In this document: piece after piece, positions 27,438 through 35,722 of the stretch
How positions within the stretch are numbered: the first letter of the stretch is position 1
Layout: the number at the start of each line of letters is the position of its first letter
DNA from: Methylobacterium tardum
GTDB lineage: Bacteria; Pseudomonadota; Alphaproteobacteria; Rhizobiales; Beijerinckiaceae
Assembly: GCF_023546765.1 (NCBI RefSeq)
Contig: NZ_CP097484.1
Span: forward strand, 4,967,501-5,031,500
Reading direction: 5' to 3'
Length of the DNA stretch: 64,000 bases
Program-made: the position numbers and the translations under genes
The notes under the pieces: model-generated
What the model saw: only the letters and a program-made list of their open reading frames with translations
The model's database searches: none
Told to the model about the DNA's origin: nothing

Positions 27438-28576
27438 TGCGCGACTCCCGGCCAAGCCCGAGGCAGATAGGAGAGCGGCTCGCCCACGACGCCGCCCATG
27501 TAGCCGAGCGCCCAGCGGTGGATCTCGTCGAGATGGGGGGCGGGCACGGACAGGCCCGCGGCCATCCGCACGAGAAGGCCGAGCCCGTAGACCACGTCCT
27601 CCCGGAAGGCGCGGCTCGTCCGGTCGAGCACGAAGCCGCCCGCGGCCGGGTCATGGACCAGCGGCGCCCGGATGCCGGCATAGGCCCGGTTCGTGCGCAG
27701 GATCGTGAGCATCGTGGCGGTGTCGGCGATCTGGTCGCCGTAGGCCTCGATGATCTCGGTTCCGAGCGGCTTGACCGAACCGAGGTCGATCCCGAAATGC
27801 CCCGCGGCGGCGCGGCGCAAAGCCTGGTTCTCGGCGTCGCAGCGCTCCAGGAAATAGGCCCCGAGCTCGGGGCAGTCCGTCCACCAGCAGAAGTCTTCGG
27901 GCAGCGTCCGGTCGCGCCACTGGCCGTAGGGACCGACGAGGCCGTAGACCACCGCGCTGTGCATGATCGGGTTGCCGGGGGTCAGGGTGATCTCGAGGTA
28001 GTCCTGCAGCATCTCCACGGGCGCCTCGAACAGCCGGCCCAGATGCGCGGCGAGTTCGGCACGGGCCTCCCGGCTCTCCCGGCGATGGGTCGCGGCGTGG
28101 AGCCGCTGCTTGGCGCCGCCCATCCGCACGCTGCGGCCGGGCACGAGGTCGAAGGCGGTGTGCGGCACGTCCTTCAGGCCCCAGATCACCGCGTTCGGCC
28201 GGTTGGCCAGGATGTCGGCGGCCAGCCAGTCGAACCCGCAGAAGCCCGGGATCGCGCCGACATAGACCGGTCTGTCACGGCGCAGGTGCGGGCCGACCGC
28301 CCGCAGCACGGCGGGCCGCGCGTCGGCCGGCACCGTGATCACCACCACGTCCGCGTGGCGCACCGCGCTGGCGGGATCCGTACCCACCTGCGCGGGCTCT
28401 CCGGGCAGGGCCGATCCGTCCGGCAGGCGGGCGACGATCCCGCCCGCGGCGCCGCCGACGACCGCCGGATTCGACGTGAGCCAGGAGACCCGCACGCCGG
28501 GTCGGCGGCTGAACAGCACCGCGTTGAGGTGGCCGGTTCGGCCGCCGCCGCAGATCGTGACGTTGAGGGGCGTCAT
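27434..28576 (-). CDS. Octopine/nopaline-dehydrogenase family enzyme (opine dehydrogenase)
   Basis: A 380-residue NAD(P)-dependent enzyme. The N-terminal Rossmann domain has GGGRTG at 10-15, and the helical C-terminal domain holds the family active-site motif GNPIMHSAVVYG with catalytic H206. Opine dehydrogenases join a 2-oxo acid to an amino acid, or cleave the product oxidatively. In the staphyloferrin B pathway this position is filled by SbnB, an unrelated ornithine-cyclodeaminase-fold enzyme that cleaves an opine-like intermediate to diaminopropionate and 2-oxoglutarate. This enzyme is suited to the same reaction; that is inference from chemistry and context. It could instead make an opine metallophore, as staphylopine dehydrogenase does. 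Confidence 0.82.
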   Translation of the reverse strand: MTPLNVTICGGGRTGHLNAVLFSRRPGVRVSWLTSNPAVVGGAAGGIVARLPDGSALPGEPAQVGTDPASAVRHADVVVITVPADARPAVLRAVGPHLRRDRPVYVGAIPGFCGFDWLAADILANRPNAVIWGLKDVPHTAFDLVPGRSVRMGGAKQRLHAATHRRESREARAELAAHLGRLFEAPVEMLQDYLEITLTPGNPIMHSAVVYGLVGPYGQWRDRTLPEDFCWWTDCPELGAYFLERCDAENQALRRAAAGHFGIDLGSVKPLGTEIIEAYGDQIADTATMLTILRTNRAYAGIRAPLVHDPAAGGFVLDRTSRAFREDVVYGLGLLVRMAAGLSVPAPHLDEIHRWALGYMGGVVGEPLSYLPRAWPGVAQ

Positions 28577-28580
28577 CGCG

Positions 28581-29624
28581 TCAGGCCACCGCCAGCAGCG
28601 GCACTTCGGGCCGGGAGGCCGCCCCCGCCCGACGGCCGAGCCAGGCGTCGAGGCGGTCCCAGACCGTCGGGTCGTGCAGCCCCTTCGATTCCATCCAGGC
28701 GTCGTTGAAGATGGTCTGAAGGTACTTCTCGCCGCCGTCGGCGACCGAGACGAGGACGTTGCCGGCGATCCGCCCCTCGGCGACGAGTTCCAGCGCCTTG
28801 TAGAGGGCGCCGCCGGTGGAGCCGCCGACCAGCAGCCCGTAGCGCCGGGCGAAGTAGCGCGCCGTCTCGAAGGCCTGCGCGTCGGAGACCCGCAGGCCGA
28901 GATCGATGCAGCCGTAATCGAGCACGAGGCCGACCGTGTCGCCCTCGGGCGTACCGGTGCCGGATTGGTAATACGGGTGACCGGGGCCGCCGAACACGAT
29001 CGAGCCCTCGGGCTCGACGGCGGCGATCAGGGTCCGGGCGTCGTGCGCCTTGAGGCCGCGGCCGATCCCCGTCACCGAGCCGCCCGTCCCGACGCAGCCG
29101 ACATAGGCGTCGATCCGGTCCCCGACCTGCGCGACCGCCTCGCGAACGAAGGCGCTGTAGCCGCCGGCATTGGCGGTGTTGTCCGACTGATTCATGAAGA
29201 TGGCGCCGGGGATCTCCGCGGCGATCTGCGCCGCGAGGCGCTGCCGCTCGACCACCGCGACCTCGTCCTCGCGGTACGTGCCCGTGACCGTGCGAATTTC
29301 CGCGCCCAGCGCCCGCATTACGGCGATCTTGTCCGGCGCGGCGTGGTGATCGACCACCGCAATGAAGCGCAGGCCGAACTCGACGGCCGCGATGGCGAGG
29401 CCGATGCCTGTATTTCCGGACGAGGATTCAACCACGACCCCGCCCGGCCGCAGACGCCCGGCCTTTATGGCGGCCAGCACCATGCTGTAGGCCATCCGGT
29501 CCTTGGTGCTGCCGCCCGGATTCATCTTCTCCATCTTGAGGAAGAGCCGCGTCGGCCCCGGCGAGACGGGGATCTGCAGGAGCGGCGTGTTGCCGATCAG
29601 ATCGGAAACCTTGTCGGCGATCAT
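28581..29624 (-). CDS. SbnA-like PLP-dependent synthase (cysteine synthase fold)
   Basis: A 347-residue fold-type II PLP enzyme. The PLP lysine is K41 in NPGGSTKDRM, and the phosphate-binding loop ESSSGNTG lies at 66-73. NTPLLQIP at the start and GTGGSVTGIGRGLK near 165 are family marks. Among cysteine-synthase-like enzymes, the siderophore context favours the SbnA role: O-phospho-L-serine plus L-glutamate giving N-(1-amino-1-carboxy-2-ethyl)-glutamate. It lies 4 bases upstream of the opine dehydrogenase gene and 9 bases after the decarboxylase. An ordinary cysteine synthase is the main alternative but would be out of place here. Confidence 0.82.
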   Translation of the reverse strand: MIADKVSDLIGNTPLLQIPVSPGPTRLFLKMEKMNPGGSTKDRMAYSMVLAAIKAGRLRPGGVVVESSSGNTGIGLAIAAVEFGLRFIAVVDHHAAPDKIAVMRALGAEIRTVTGTYREDEVAVVERQRLAAQIAAEIPGAIFMNQSDNTANAGGYSAFVREAVAQVGDRIDAYVGCVGTGGSVTGIGRGLKAHDARTLIAAVEPEGSIVFGGPGHPYYQSGTGTPEGDTVGLVLDYGCIDLGLRVSDAQAFETARYFARRYGLLVGGSTGGALYKALELVAEGRIAGNVLVSVADGGEKYLQTIFNDAWMESKGLHDPTVWDRLDAWLGRRAGAASRPEVPLLAVA

Positions 29625-29633
29625 GGGGCGACC

Positions 29634-31013
29634 TCACTTGTCCCGGACGAAGATGAACGCACCGTCGGGGGATGGGCCGGCGACCAGCCGCGCGGGCATG
29701 GGATGCCGGTGGAACTCGTTCTCCAGCAGGTCCATCTGGTAGCCGGCCGTATTCGCGTAGATCAGCAGATCCTCGGCCTGCGGCGCGCTGTCGAACGCGA
29801 GCAGCCGGTGCGAGACGACGTCGCCGTCGAGGCAGCTGTGGCCGGCGATGGAGGCCCGCAGGGGCGCCGCGTCCGGCCTCCGGGCCGCGGCGGGGAGCAG
29901 GATCGGATCGACCAGGAACTCGGACGCGAACCAGGTCTCGCAGGCGCTGAAGCTGCTGCCCTCGGCGAAGACGATTGCGGTGCCGTCCCCGATGGGCTTC
30001 GTCCGGATCACGCGGAACAGGCTGATCGCGGCCTGATCGACCAGGCTGCGGCCGTGCTCGAGGGCGAGCTGGAGGCCCGCCGACCGGAGATAGCCGGCGA
30101 CCGTGGTTCCGCGACAGGGCGCCTGCAGCAGGCCGGCGATCCAATCCGCGGCGGTCAGGGCACTCCCGTAGGGATAGAAATCACCCGGAACCCGGCCGGT
30201 GCCGTAATGCTCGGGCCCCTGCTCCGCGAGGTAATGGGCATAGGCCTCCGGCGCGACGTAGCGCACCGGCAGTCCGCCGCCGATGTCGATCAGCCGCGCC
30301 GGCAAGCCCAGGCCCGCCGCGGCCTCCACCAGAGCGGCGACCTCCGCGATAGCGACGGCGCGGCTCGCGTAGTCGTAGCCCGAGAGGTGGAGGTGAAACC
30401 CCTCGAAGGCGACGCGGGCGCCGGCCCGGGCGACGCGGCGAAGCCCCTCCAGCACGGCATCGGCGGCCATGCCGAACCGGGTGCGACCGGCCGAGCGCGG
30501 ACGATAGCGCAGCAGCACACGCGCCCGGCCGGTCGGCCCGAGGAGGGCGACGAGGTCGTCCAGCTCCTCCAGGGAATCCACGGCCACGAGGGCACCCGCC
30601 TCGGCGAGTTGCCGGAGGAACAGCATGGTCTTGGCCGGTCCGGTCGCACAGATGCGCGCAGCGCCTGCCCGCACCGCATCCTCGAATTCGGCGGCGCTGG
30701 AGACATCGACCCCGACGCCGGCGGCGACGGCAGCCCTGATCAGGGCCTGAGACTTGTTGGCTTTGGCGCCGTAGAAGATGGCGTGATCGACGCGCTCTGC
30801 GGAGAGCGCGCAGCGCATCCGCGCGACGTTGCCCGCGACGGTGTGCGGCCAGACGATGTTGAGGGGCGAGCCGTGCCGAGCCACGAGCGCGTGCAGGCAT
30901 TCGGGGGTGTCGCGGATCACCCGCTCGATCAGCGGATCGAGGAGCGGAGTCAGCGGTGGCGGCCCCGGCCGCGCGCGCCGCGCCGCCAACGGGGCGCTCA
31001 GCGTCACGCTCAC
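29634..31013 (-). CDS. SbnH-like PLP-dependent decarboxylase (diaminopimelate/ornithine decarboxylase family)
   Basis: A 459-residue fold-type III PLP decarboxylase. The PLP lysine is K84 in FYGAKANKS. Other family marks are FGMAADAVLEGL, FEGFHLHLSGYDYASRA, the GGGLPVRY glycine loop, LALEHGRSLVDQA and the active-site SCLDGDVV. The GTG at 31013 overlaps the receptor stop in GTGA. SbnH decarboxylates a citryl-diaminopropionate intermediate to the ethylenediamine form; a similar step is likely here, on diaminopropionate or its conjugate. The N-terminal 30 residues are a family-atypical extension. Confidence 0.85.
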   Translation of the reverse strand: MSVTLSAPLAARRARPGPPPLTPLLDPLIERVIRDTPECLHALVARHGSPLNIVWPHTVAGNVARMRCALSAERVDHAIFYGAKANKSQALIRAAVAAGVGVDVSSAAEFEDAVRAGAARICATGPAKTMLFLRQLAEAGALVAVDSLEELDDLVALLGPTGRARVLLRYRPRSAGRTRFGMAADAVLEGLRRVARAGARVAFEGFHLHLSGYDYASRAVAIAEVAALVEAAAGLGLPARLIDIGGGLPVRYVAPEAYAHYLAEQGPEHYGTGRVPGDFYPYGSALTAADWIAGLLQAPCRGTTVAGYLRSAGLQLALEHGRSLVDQAAISLFRVIRTKPIGDGTAIVFAEGSSFSACETWFASEFLVDPILLPAAARRPDAAPLRASIAGHSCLDGDVVSHRLLAFDSAPQAEDLLIYANTAGYQMDLLENEFHRHPMPARLVAGPSPDGAFIFVRDK

Positions 31014-33186
31014 AGGTCGACCGCCATCGACAGCAGGTAGGTGCGCGGCGCGCCCTGGAAGAAGGTCCCGAACGTGGCGACGCCGGTCCAGTAGTTCGCC
31101 CCGGTCACGTTCAGCACGTGCGCGCGGAATGTCGTCCTGTGCGCGCCGATCACCGTCGCGTAGCGCAGGCCGAGATCGAGCCGCGCCCAGTCCGGCAGGG
31201 CCTGCGTGTTCGCCAGATCGACGAACTGGCGTCCGGTGTAGAGCACCGCGCCCTCAAGCGTCAGGCCCGGTGATCCCGGCAGATCCCACTCCGCGCCTAG
31301 GCTCGCCTGCACCCCCGGCACCCCGATCGGCCGGTGGCCCAGATTGGCGGCCAGGGCCGTCTTCGTGAGCACGCCGTCGAGCAGCGTGACGCCGCCGACC
31401 ACCCGCACCTGCGGGGTGACCTCGCCGAACAGGCTGACTTCGAGCCCGCTGACGCGCTGCTCGCCCGTCTGGGCGAAGCGGTTCTGCGGCCCGAGTTCGC
31501 CGCCGGGCTTCGTGATCCGGAAGGCGCCGAGCGTGGCGCCGAGCCGGCCGAGATCGAGCTTGACGCCGGCCTCGACCTGACGGGCCACGTAGGGCGCCAG
31601 GATCTCGCCGGAGTTTCTCGCCACCAGCGGTGCCACGTCGCCGCGACTCAGGCCCTCGGCGTAGTTGCCGTAGAGCGAGACTGCATCCCAGGGCCGGACC
31701 ACGAGGCCGACCACCGGGGTGGTGGCGCTCTTGTCGTAGGACGAGGCCAGGGTGCCGACATTCGACACGTAGTTGTGGGCCTCGACGCGCTGGCGGCGCA
31801 CACCGAGGGCCAACAGGACGTGCTCGTCCAGGGCCGACAGCGTGTCGGCCACCGAAACCCCCGACAGGGTGCTGTCGGAGAAGCGCGGTCGGCCGGCGCT
31901 GTAGATCGGCGCGATGGAGGCCCCACGGGTGGGCGCGTAGAGGTTCGACAGGTAGGCGCCCCGGCCGGGGAAACCCACCGGTCCGTGTCCTCCGTGTACG
32001 CAGAAGCCTGCACCGTGACGGCGTGGTGGATGAACCCGGTCTCGAAGCGCGCCCGCACGCCGCCGTCGGCCGTCAGCCGGTCGACGCCGAGAGCGTAGAA
32101 TTGCGGTGTGCTGGTCGTGTCGCCGCGCAGGTTGAGGATCGTCGGGGCGGATTGGAAGTAGCGCTCCACCCCCGTCCGTCCGCCGCCGACATCCGCGAAC
32201 AGCGTGAGCCGGTCGGTGAGGTCGTACTCGGTGCGCAGCAGGCCGCCGTGATCGTCGATGTCCGAATACTCCCAGGGCTGGGTCGGGTTCAGGTGGCCGT
32301 CGGGTGCCCGCGGCACGGGCACGCCGGCTCTCAGGAGGAACGGACGCAACGGGGCGTTGAAGCGGTCGGTCTGTGCCAGCAGGTAGAGCCAGGCGCGGAA
32401 CCGGTCGCCCTGGTAGTCGAGGGCCACCGCCCCGACGCCGGTCGTCTCGGTCTGGTGGTCGAAGGGCGTGGCGCCGCCGTGCAGGCTGCCGACCACCCGG
32501 GCGCCCCATTCCCGCCCTGCGCCCCAGCGGCGTGCCACGTCGAGCTGGCTGCCGCCCCAGGCGGCGGAGCCGTAATCCAAGGTCACGCGGGTCAGGTCTT
32601 CGCCGGCACGCTTGGGGACGATGTTGACCACCCCGCCGACCGCGCCGTTCGGCGAGACCCCGGTCAATGCCGCCGAGGGGCCCTTCAGGACCTCGATGCG
32701 CTCCGCGTAGTCGGTGAAGATGCGGAAGGTCGGCGCGATCCCGTAGAGGCCGTCGAAGGCGACCTCGCCGCTGGTATTCTCGTTGGCCGGAAAGCCGCGG
32801 ACGGAGAAGGAGTCGAACGGCGCCCCCGTGGTCTGGGTGGCGCGCACCGAGGGATCGAGGGCGAGGGCCTCGTTGACCGTCCGCGCCTGCCGGTCGCGGA
32901 TGAGGGTCTCGGTGTAGCTGGTGATGCTGAAGGGCGCCTTCCGCGCCTCGGTGTCGCCGAGCACGCCCAGCCGTCCGCCCTGCGCGACCTGACCGCCGGC
33001 ATAGGCTGGCATCGGCCCGCGGCGCGCGGAGACGGTCTCAACCGAGATTTCTTCAAGGGTGACGCCCGGCTCAATCGGACGCTCCTCAGCGGACGCCGCG
33101 TTCAGGCAGCCCATCAGCGCCACGGATATGATTGCAATCCGCTTCGTCAAAAACAGATTGACGCGTTCGGCTGGCATCGTCGTCAT
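31010..33186 (-). CDS. TonB-dependent siderophore receptor (frame broken once)
   Basis: An outer-membrane receptor of about 725 residues after repair. It has a signal peptide (MTTMPAERVNLFLTKRIAIISVALMGCLNAASA), a plug domain (APFSITSYTETLIRDRQARTVNEALALDPSVR, VRGFPAN, IEVLKGPSAALTGVSPNGAVGGVVNIVPKR) of the FhuA/FpvA-like siderophore type, and a beta-barrel ending YLLSMAVDL. The frame changes near 31967-31970; adding one base to that four-base G run (C run on the coding strand) rejoins TEDTDRWVSP with GRGAYLSNLYAP. ATGs at 33186 and 33177 are both possible starts. It is the first gene of the siderophore operon and should import the ferric complex. Confidence 0.85.
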
Positions 33187-33799
33187 AGAGTTATTACAGT
33201 ATACCGGGCGCAAGTTCGGAGATGTAAGATCATCTTCCAGAAATGTTTCTGTAGACGTCCCGCGGCACGCCTCCCCCACGACTCAGATGATTCGGCAAGA
33301 CTTGTTTGCTGAAAAGATCATTTTTAAAATTGTAATTTTTCAAAGATTGAAGAAAGATCCAATATCATGCAGCCACGGATACGCTCCTCTCGCAGATAAG
33401 CGTCGATAATTACTTCCGCTATGACAATATCGTGCAGACATTTCAGCCAATCATAGAACGATGCTGGCGATGGGCCGCAGTTTTCGAATGTGCCACTCAT
33501 CGTCGGTGCGCTTTTTCAAATCTGCACTTGAAGCCGGGATGCTGGCGGCGTTGGCGCACGGAAGCCGACACTCACGGGCGTGACGGTTCGAGGACGGCGC
33601 AGCGTCCTCTCTGCATGCCGACCGACGGCGCGCCCACGGGCGGAACGCCTGCGCGGGCTCGCAAAACAAGGGCTTGCTGTTGCGCCGCGCGACGTCCCGT
33701 GAGCCGCCTTACGTCACTGGCCGATTGGGGATTGCAGTTGGACCTCAGCGTCTGATCCGAACGTGGCCATTGCCACTTGCGGCCCACAGCCGCCGCTCG

Positions 33800-33865
33800 G
33801 ATTGCCTCCGGCCTTTCCCGGAGGCAGCCCTTCGCCAGCCGTCCGGCAACTCCGGCTCCGGGTGG
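33800..33865 (+). repeat. Short dispersed repeat with hairpin, copy A
   Basis: A hairpin with 9-base arms (TGCCTCCGG at 33803, CCGGAGGCA at 33818) is followed by TTCGCCAGCCGTCCGGCAAC and CCGGCTCCGGGTGGA. A clearly related sequence, with TTCGCCAGCCGTCCAGCAAC, is at 38153-38220. Both are intergenic. Confidence 0.6.
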
Positions 33866-34104
33866 ATCGGGCTGAAATACCCAGGTGTTTCAGCGATCGT
33901 TGCGCGAGAACGCACCTCCGAGCGAAGCGAAGGTCGAAGCAGATGGCGAGACCTTGGCAAGTCCAACAGGGAGCCCTGTTCTACGCTTCGCCGAGCGGCC
34001 CCTCTGTCGCTGCCGCGCTCATGATGTGGATGCTGATCATCGACCACGGCCGTTATTAGTCCCAGCACGCTCATGCAGGCGCCGCATATCTGGCGTGAGG
34101 CATG

Positions 34105-34114
34105 TGGTATACCA
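34105..34114. promoter_or_regulatory. Palindrome TGGTATACCA, possible GntR/FCD operator
   Basis: A perfect 10-base palindrome lies about 60 bases upstream of a small ORF. FCD-type GntR repressors often bind TNGTNNACNA-like palindromes, and one is encoded at 34755-35495. The link is only inference. Confidence 0.3.
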
Positions 34115-34171
34115 GAGGGGTGTGTGCGGTGCGATATCACTTATTACGCATCGCACAACAGGACGCCGCTG

Positions 34172-34309
34172 ATGACCCTTCTCACCGCCCTCGCCCTTCT
34201 GCCGTTCGCCGCCATCGCCAACTTCGCGGTCGCGGTGGCACTGGCTCATCACTTCGACGCCGACAGGCCCGCCGCAGGCTTCACCGGCGCGGTCCCGACC
34301 CTGGCCTGA
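34172..34309 (+). CDS. Possible 45-residue membrane peptide
   Basis: An ATG at 34172 with AGGA 8 bases upstream opens a 45-residue frame starting MTLLTALALLPFAAIANFAV, a likely single membrane helix or signal, followed by a His/Asp segment (ALAHHFDADRP). I do not recognise a family. The palindrome TGGTATACCA lies just upstream. Small membrane proteins are plausible but the evidence is limited to the start signals and hydrophobicity. Confidence 0.4.
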   Translation: MTLLTALALLPFAAIANFAVAVALAHHFDADRPAAGFTGAVPTLA

Positions 34310-34544
34310 GCCATGCGGGGGCCGTCTCACCCGGCCCGCCAGCCTCAAGCGTCGGCTGGAGGCGTATCCTTGACCGTCCGGATCATGGCGCGTTCCGCGC
34401 CTCGATCCGGAAACGCCCGCCCCGTCCAAACTCGGGCCCTCCCGAGTTTCGTCCGTCGGCACGTGCGTGCAAGTCGGCCATCGGTGGCGTTGGGCTGAGT
34501 CGCCGTCGAACGCGAACAGGCCGACTCCTCTCGCGCCGCGCCGC

Positions 34545-34727
34545 TCATTCAGCAAGCACGAAGGCGAGGCCGAGGATCGCCACCAGCAGCGCTCCGCCCG
34601 CGAGTTCCTCCCGCGGCTCCTCAGCGAAACGCGGCGACCGGCTTGCACTGGCAACACCTGCCCCGACGAGTCCGAGGATCAGGAAGCCGAGGCCAAGCAG
34701 ATCGGTGATCTGAACGGACGGTAGCAT
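34545..34727 (-). CDS. Small two-helix membrane protein, 60 residues
   Basis: A 60-residue protein with two hydrophobic helices, LLGLGFLILGLVGAGVA and LAGGALLVAILGLAFVLA, separated by a charged loop (SRSPRFAEEPREE). The start at 34727 has a strong ribosome-binding site, GGAGGA, 7 bases upstream, which is the main reason to believe it. Its gene lies just downstream of the GntR/FCD gene on the same strand (28 bases). Family and function are unknown. Confidence 0.55.
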   Translation of the reverse strand: MLPSVQITDLLGLGFLILGLVGAGVASASRSPRFAEEPREELAGGALLVAILGLAFVLAE

Positions 34728-34754
34728 AGGTCGGTCCTCCGCCAGAGGTGACGC

Positions 34755-35495
34755 TCATCCCCCCGGCCAAGCCCAATGCGCTTCGACGTGTGCGACCAGC
34801 CCAAGCGCATGGTCGCGGACGAGGATTGCAGCCTGATCCGCGTCGCGGGCCTGCAGCGCGGCGATGATGCCGGCATGCTCGCGCATCGAGTCTTCAATCC
34901 TCCCAGGCCGATGGAGGAAGGTCGATCGAAGCGCCCGCATGTGGATGAACAGGTTGGCTGTCATCTCGACCATCAACCCACAGCCGCCGAGACGGATGAT
35001 CGTCTGGTGGAAGTCGAGGTCGGCCTCTTCATAAGCGTTCAACCGATCCGGCAATGTCGACCGATCGAAGTCTTGGAAGGCTTTGCCGAGCTCGCGAAGA
35101 TCGGCATCCCTGGCGTGCCTCGCGGCGGAGTGAGCTGCCAAGCCCTCGAGCGCGGCCCAGACCGTGATCATCTCGACGATCTCGCGCTTGGTCTTGCGCG
35201 TCACGAAGAGGCCGCGGCGCGGAACCGTGCAGACAAAGCCCTCCCGTTCCAGAAGCGTCAGGGCTTCTCTGACCGGCGTGCGGCTGATGCCGAGATCCTG
35301 CGCGATCTGGTGTTCGTGCAGCCGGACCTGGGCCGATCCGTCATAGAGATCCATCGCCAGAATCGATCGCTTGATGCTGTCGTAGGCCTGCTCACGCAGG
35401 CTCACGGTTTGTCCGATCGAGGCGAGACCCAGAGAGGTCTCAGGAGGCTGCAGCACAGTCGGCTCCAGGAACGCGAGAATCGATTTTGGCGCCAA
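34755..35495 (-). CDS. GntR-family transcriptional regulator, FCD type
   Basis: A 246-residue regulator. Residues about 32-95 form the winged helix-turn-helix (AYDSIKRSILAMDLYDGSAQVRL, DLGISRTPVREALTLLEREGFV, PRRGLFVT). Residues about 105-235 form the all-helical FCD ligand domain with metal-site residues in DLDFHQTI and REHAGIIAAL. It lies downstream of the antiporter gene on the same strand, separated by a long palindrome, and may control that gene. FCD regulators usually respond to small organic acids, which would suit an oxalate/formate-type transporter. Confidence 0.88.
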   Translation of the reverse strand: MAPKSILAFLEPTVLQPPETSLGLASIGQTVSLREQAYDSIKRSILAMDLYDGSAQVRLHEHQIAQDLGISRTPVREALTLLEREGFVCTVPRRGLFVTRKTKREIVEMITVWAALEGLAAHSAARHARDADLRELGKAFQDFDRSTLPDRLNAYEEADLDFHQTIIRLGGCGLMVEMTANLFIHMRALRSTFLHRPGRIEDSMREHAGIIAALQARDADQAAILVRDHALGLVAHVEAHWAWPGG

Positions 35496-35650
35496 GTCCA
35501 GAGAGTGTGTCGGAGCGATGCGTCAGCGAAGCTGTGTCTCGCTCGATCGTCGGCGTACGCTCGAAGTCTCAAGGTTGTCTCGGGCGATCAGGCGCATCGA
35601 TGAACTGACGCTATGCCTGCCGACGACGCGCGACCTGGCCTTTCATCTCT

Positions 35651-35680
35651 GCCCCGGCTCCGGAATTCCGGAGCCGGGGC
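35651..35680. terminator. Perfect 30-base palindrome after the antiporter gene
   Basis: Fifteen-base arms (GCCCCGGCTCCGGAA and its exact complement) meet at an EcoRI-like GAATTC centre. It lies about 40 bases past the antiporter stop. A T tract is missing on both strands, so it may be a processing or repeat-type hairpin instead of a classical terminator. Confidence 0.5.
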
Positions 35681-35722
35681 ATCGCGACTTCCCCTGGGCC
35701 GCAGGGCGGCCGAGCCGGACGC

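Larger units (their letters stand above)
33187..34171. other. Long intergenic region upstream of the siderophore operon
   Basis: 985 bases with no convincing gene. 33187-33470 is distinctly A/T-rich compared with the rest of the window (runs such as TTTTTAAAATTGTAATTTTT near 33320-33340) and should contain the siderophore promoter on the minus strand. I could not recognise a Fur or Irr box with confidence. 33800-33865 holds a dispersed repeat, and 34105-34114 a palindrome. Several open frames here are short and look like noise. Confidence 0.5.

Noticed and set aside
23938..33186. Assignment of the siderophore locus to the methylolanthanin (lanthanide metallophore) pathway
   Set aside because: That pathway is known for aerobactin-like synthetases with 4-hydroxybenzoate chemistry; here SbnA, SbnH, SbnI and an opine dehydrogenase are present and aromatic acid genes are not.
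33280..33420. Fur or Irr box before the TonB receptor
   Set aside because: The region is A/T-rich and suggestive, but no sequence matched a Fur or ICE consensus well enough to report as a site.
33763..34059. 98-codon open frame downstream of the dispersed repeat
   Set aside because: It runs through the repeat, has no ribosome-binding site at its start and composition unlike a gene.
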